Source: Saprospiraceae bacterium
GTDB taxonomy: Bacteria; Bacteroidota; Bacteroidia; Chitinophagales; Saprospiraceae
DNA length: 64,000 nucleotides
Reading direction: 5' to 3'
Assembly (NCBI GenBank): GCA_029212405.1
Contig: JARGNR010000009.1
Location: 1-64,000 of the forward strand
The notes below the pieces were generated by a model that was given only the letters and a program-made list of their open reading frames with translations, was not told the origin of the DNA and ran no database searches. Shown here piece by piece: positions 63,951-64,000 of this stretch. The stretch's first letter is position 1. Every line of letters starts with the position of its first letter. A program made the position numbers and the translations under genes.

Positions 63951-64000
63951 AAAAAATATCAAATTTTAATCTTTTTCTATTAAATACTTTTTTGGATTGA

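Noticed and set aside
1-64000. tRNA, rRNA, insertion sequence, prophage or integrative element
   Set aside because: All larger gaps were read on both strands; no cloverleaf, transposase, integrase, terminal repeat or target duplication was recognised.

Overview
The window is 64 kb of AT-rich chromosome from a member of the Bacteroidota, most likely a marine or aquatic species of the Saprospiria. This placement is inferred from gene content; no rRNA is present. The evidence is: type IX secretion (T9SS) sorting domains of type A and type B, a fused SecDF, a PorE-like OmpA lipoprotein, Bacteroidota-type -7 promoter elements (TAnnTTTG), lipoproteins with short signal peptides, and a giant repeat adhesin with a gliding-type C-terminal domain. 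I saw no tRNA, rRNA, CRISPR array, insertion sequence, prophage or replication origin. The gene order looks like stable core genome with a few accessory islets.

Left part (1-13.6 kb): a probably decayed exported gene, a flavoprotein, an acyl-CoA dehydrogenase, an operon of Ku plus an ExoIII-like nuclease, two different class-V PLP enzymes followed by ribD, then an envelope redox cluster. That cluster holds a thioredoxin-fold protein, a redoxin lipoprotein and a secreted cytochrome c/copper monooxygenase fusion. An OmpA lipoprotein closes this part. The 13.7-22.4 kb stretch is one 2889-residue secreted repeat protein.

Middle (22.7-46.6 kb): a TPR protein, gapA and pgk, a nitrilase-family enzyme, a PorE-like lipoprotein, secDF, two metallopeptidases, a ferredoxin and ferredoxin-NADP reductase pair, an FKBP isomerase with trmD, an M20 dipeptidase, pdhB, a di-haem peroxidase, two hotdog thioesterases, a patatin/outer-membrane-barrel protein and a DUF1415 protein.

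Right part (46.7-64 kb): a T9SS-secreted choice-of-anchor-B protein, an M24 peptidase, a DM13 lipoprotein with a predicted outer-membrane barrel, and an NfeD/flotillin pair. Then comes a leftward operon of a large P-loop ATPase, a reduced MscS-like protein, a cation/proton antiporter and a CDGSH Fe-S protein. It is divergent from a three-gene biotin-dependent acyl-CoA carboxylase operon. A Crp/Fnr regulator ends the window.

The best candidate for an undescribed system is the ATPase/MscS-like/antiporter/CDGSH operon (54.7-59.2 kb). Its promoter is mirrored by the carboxylase promoter in a 9-bp inverted repeat. Second is the cytochrome/copper-monooxygenase islet (9.8-12.5 kb). Several likely starts differ from the longest reading frame because promoter elements or signal peptides exclude the upstream GTG or TTG codons; these are stated per gene.
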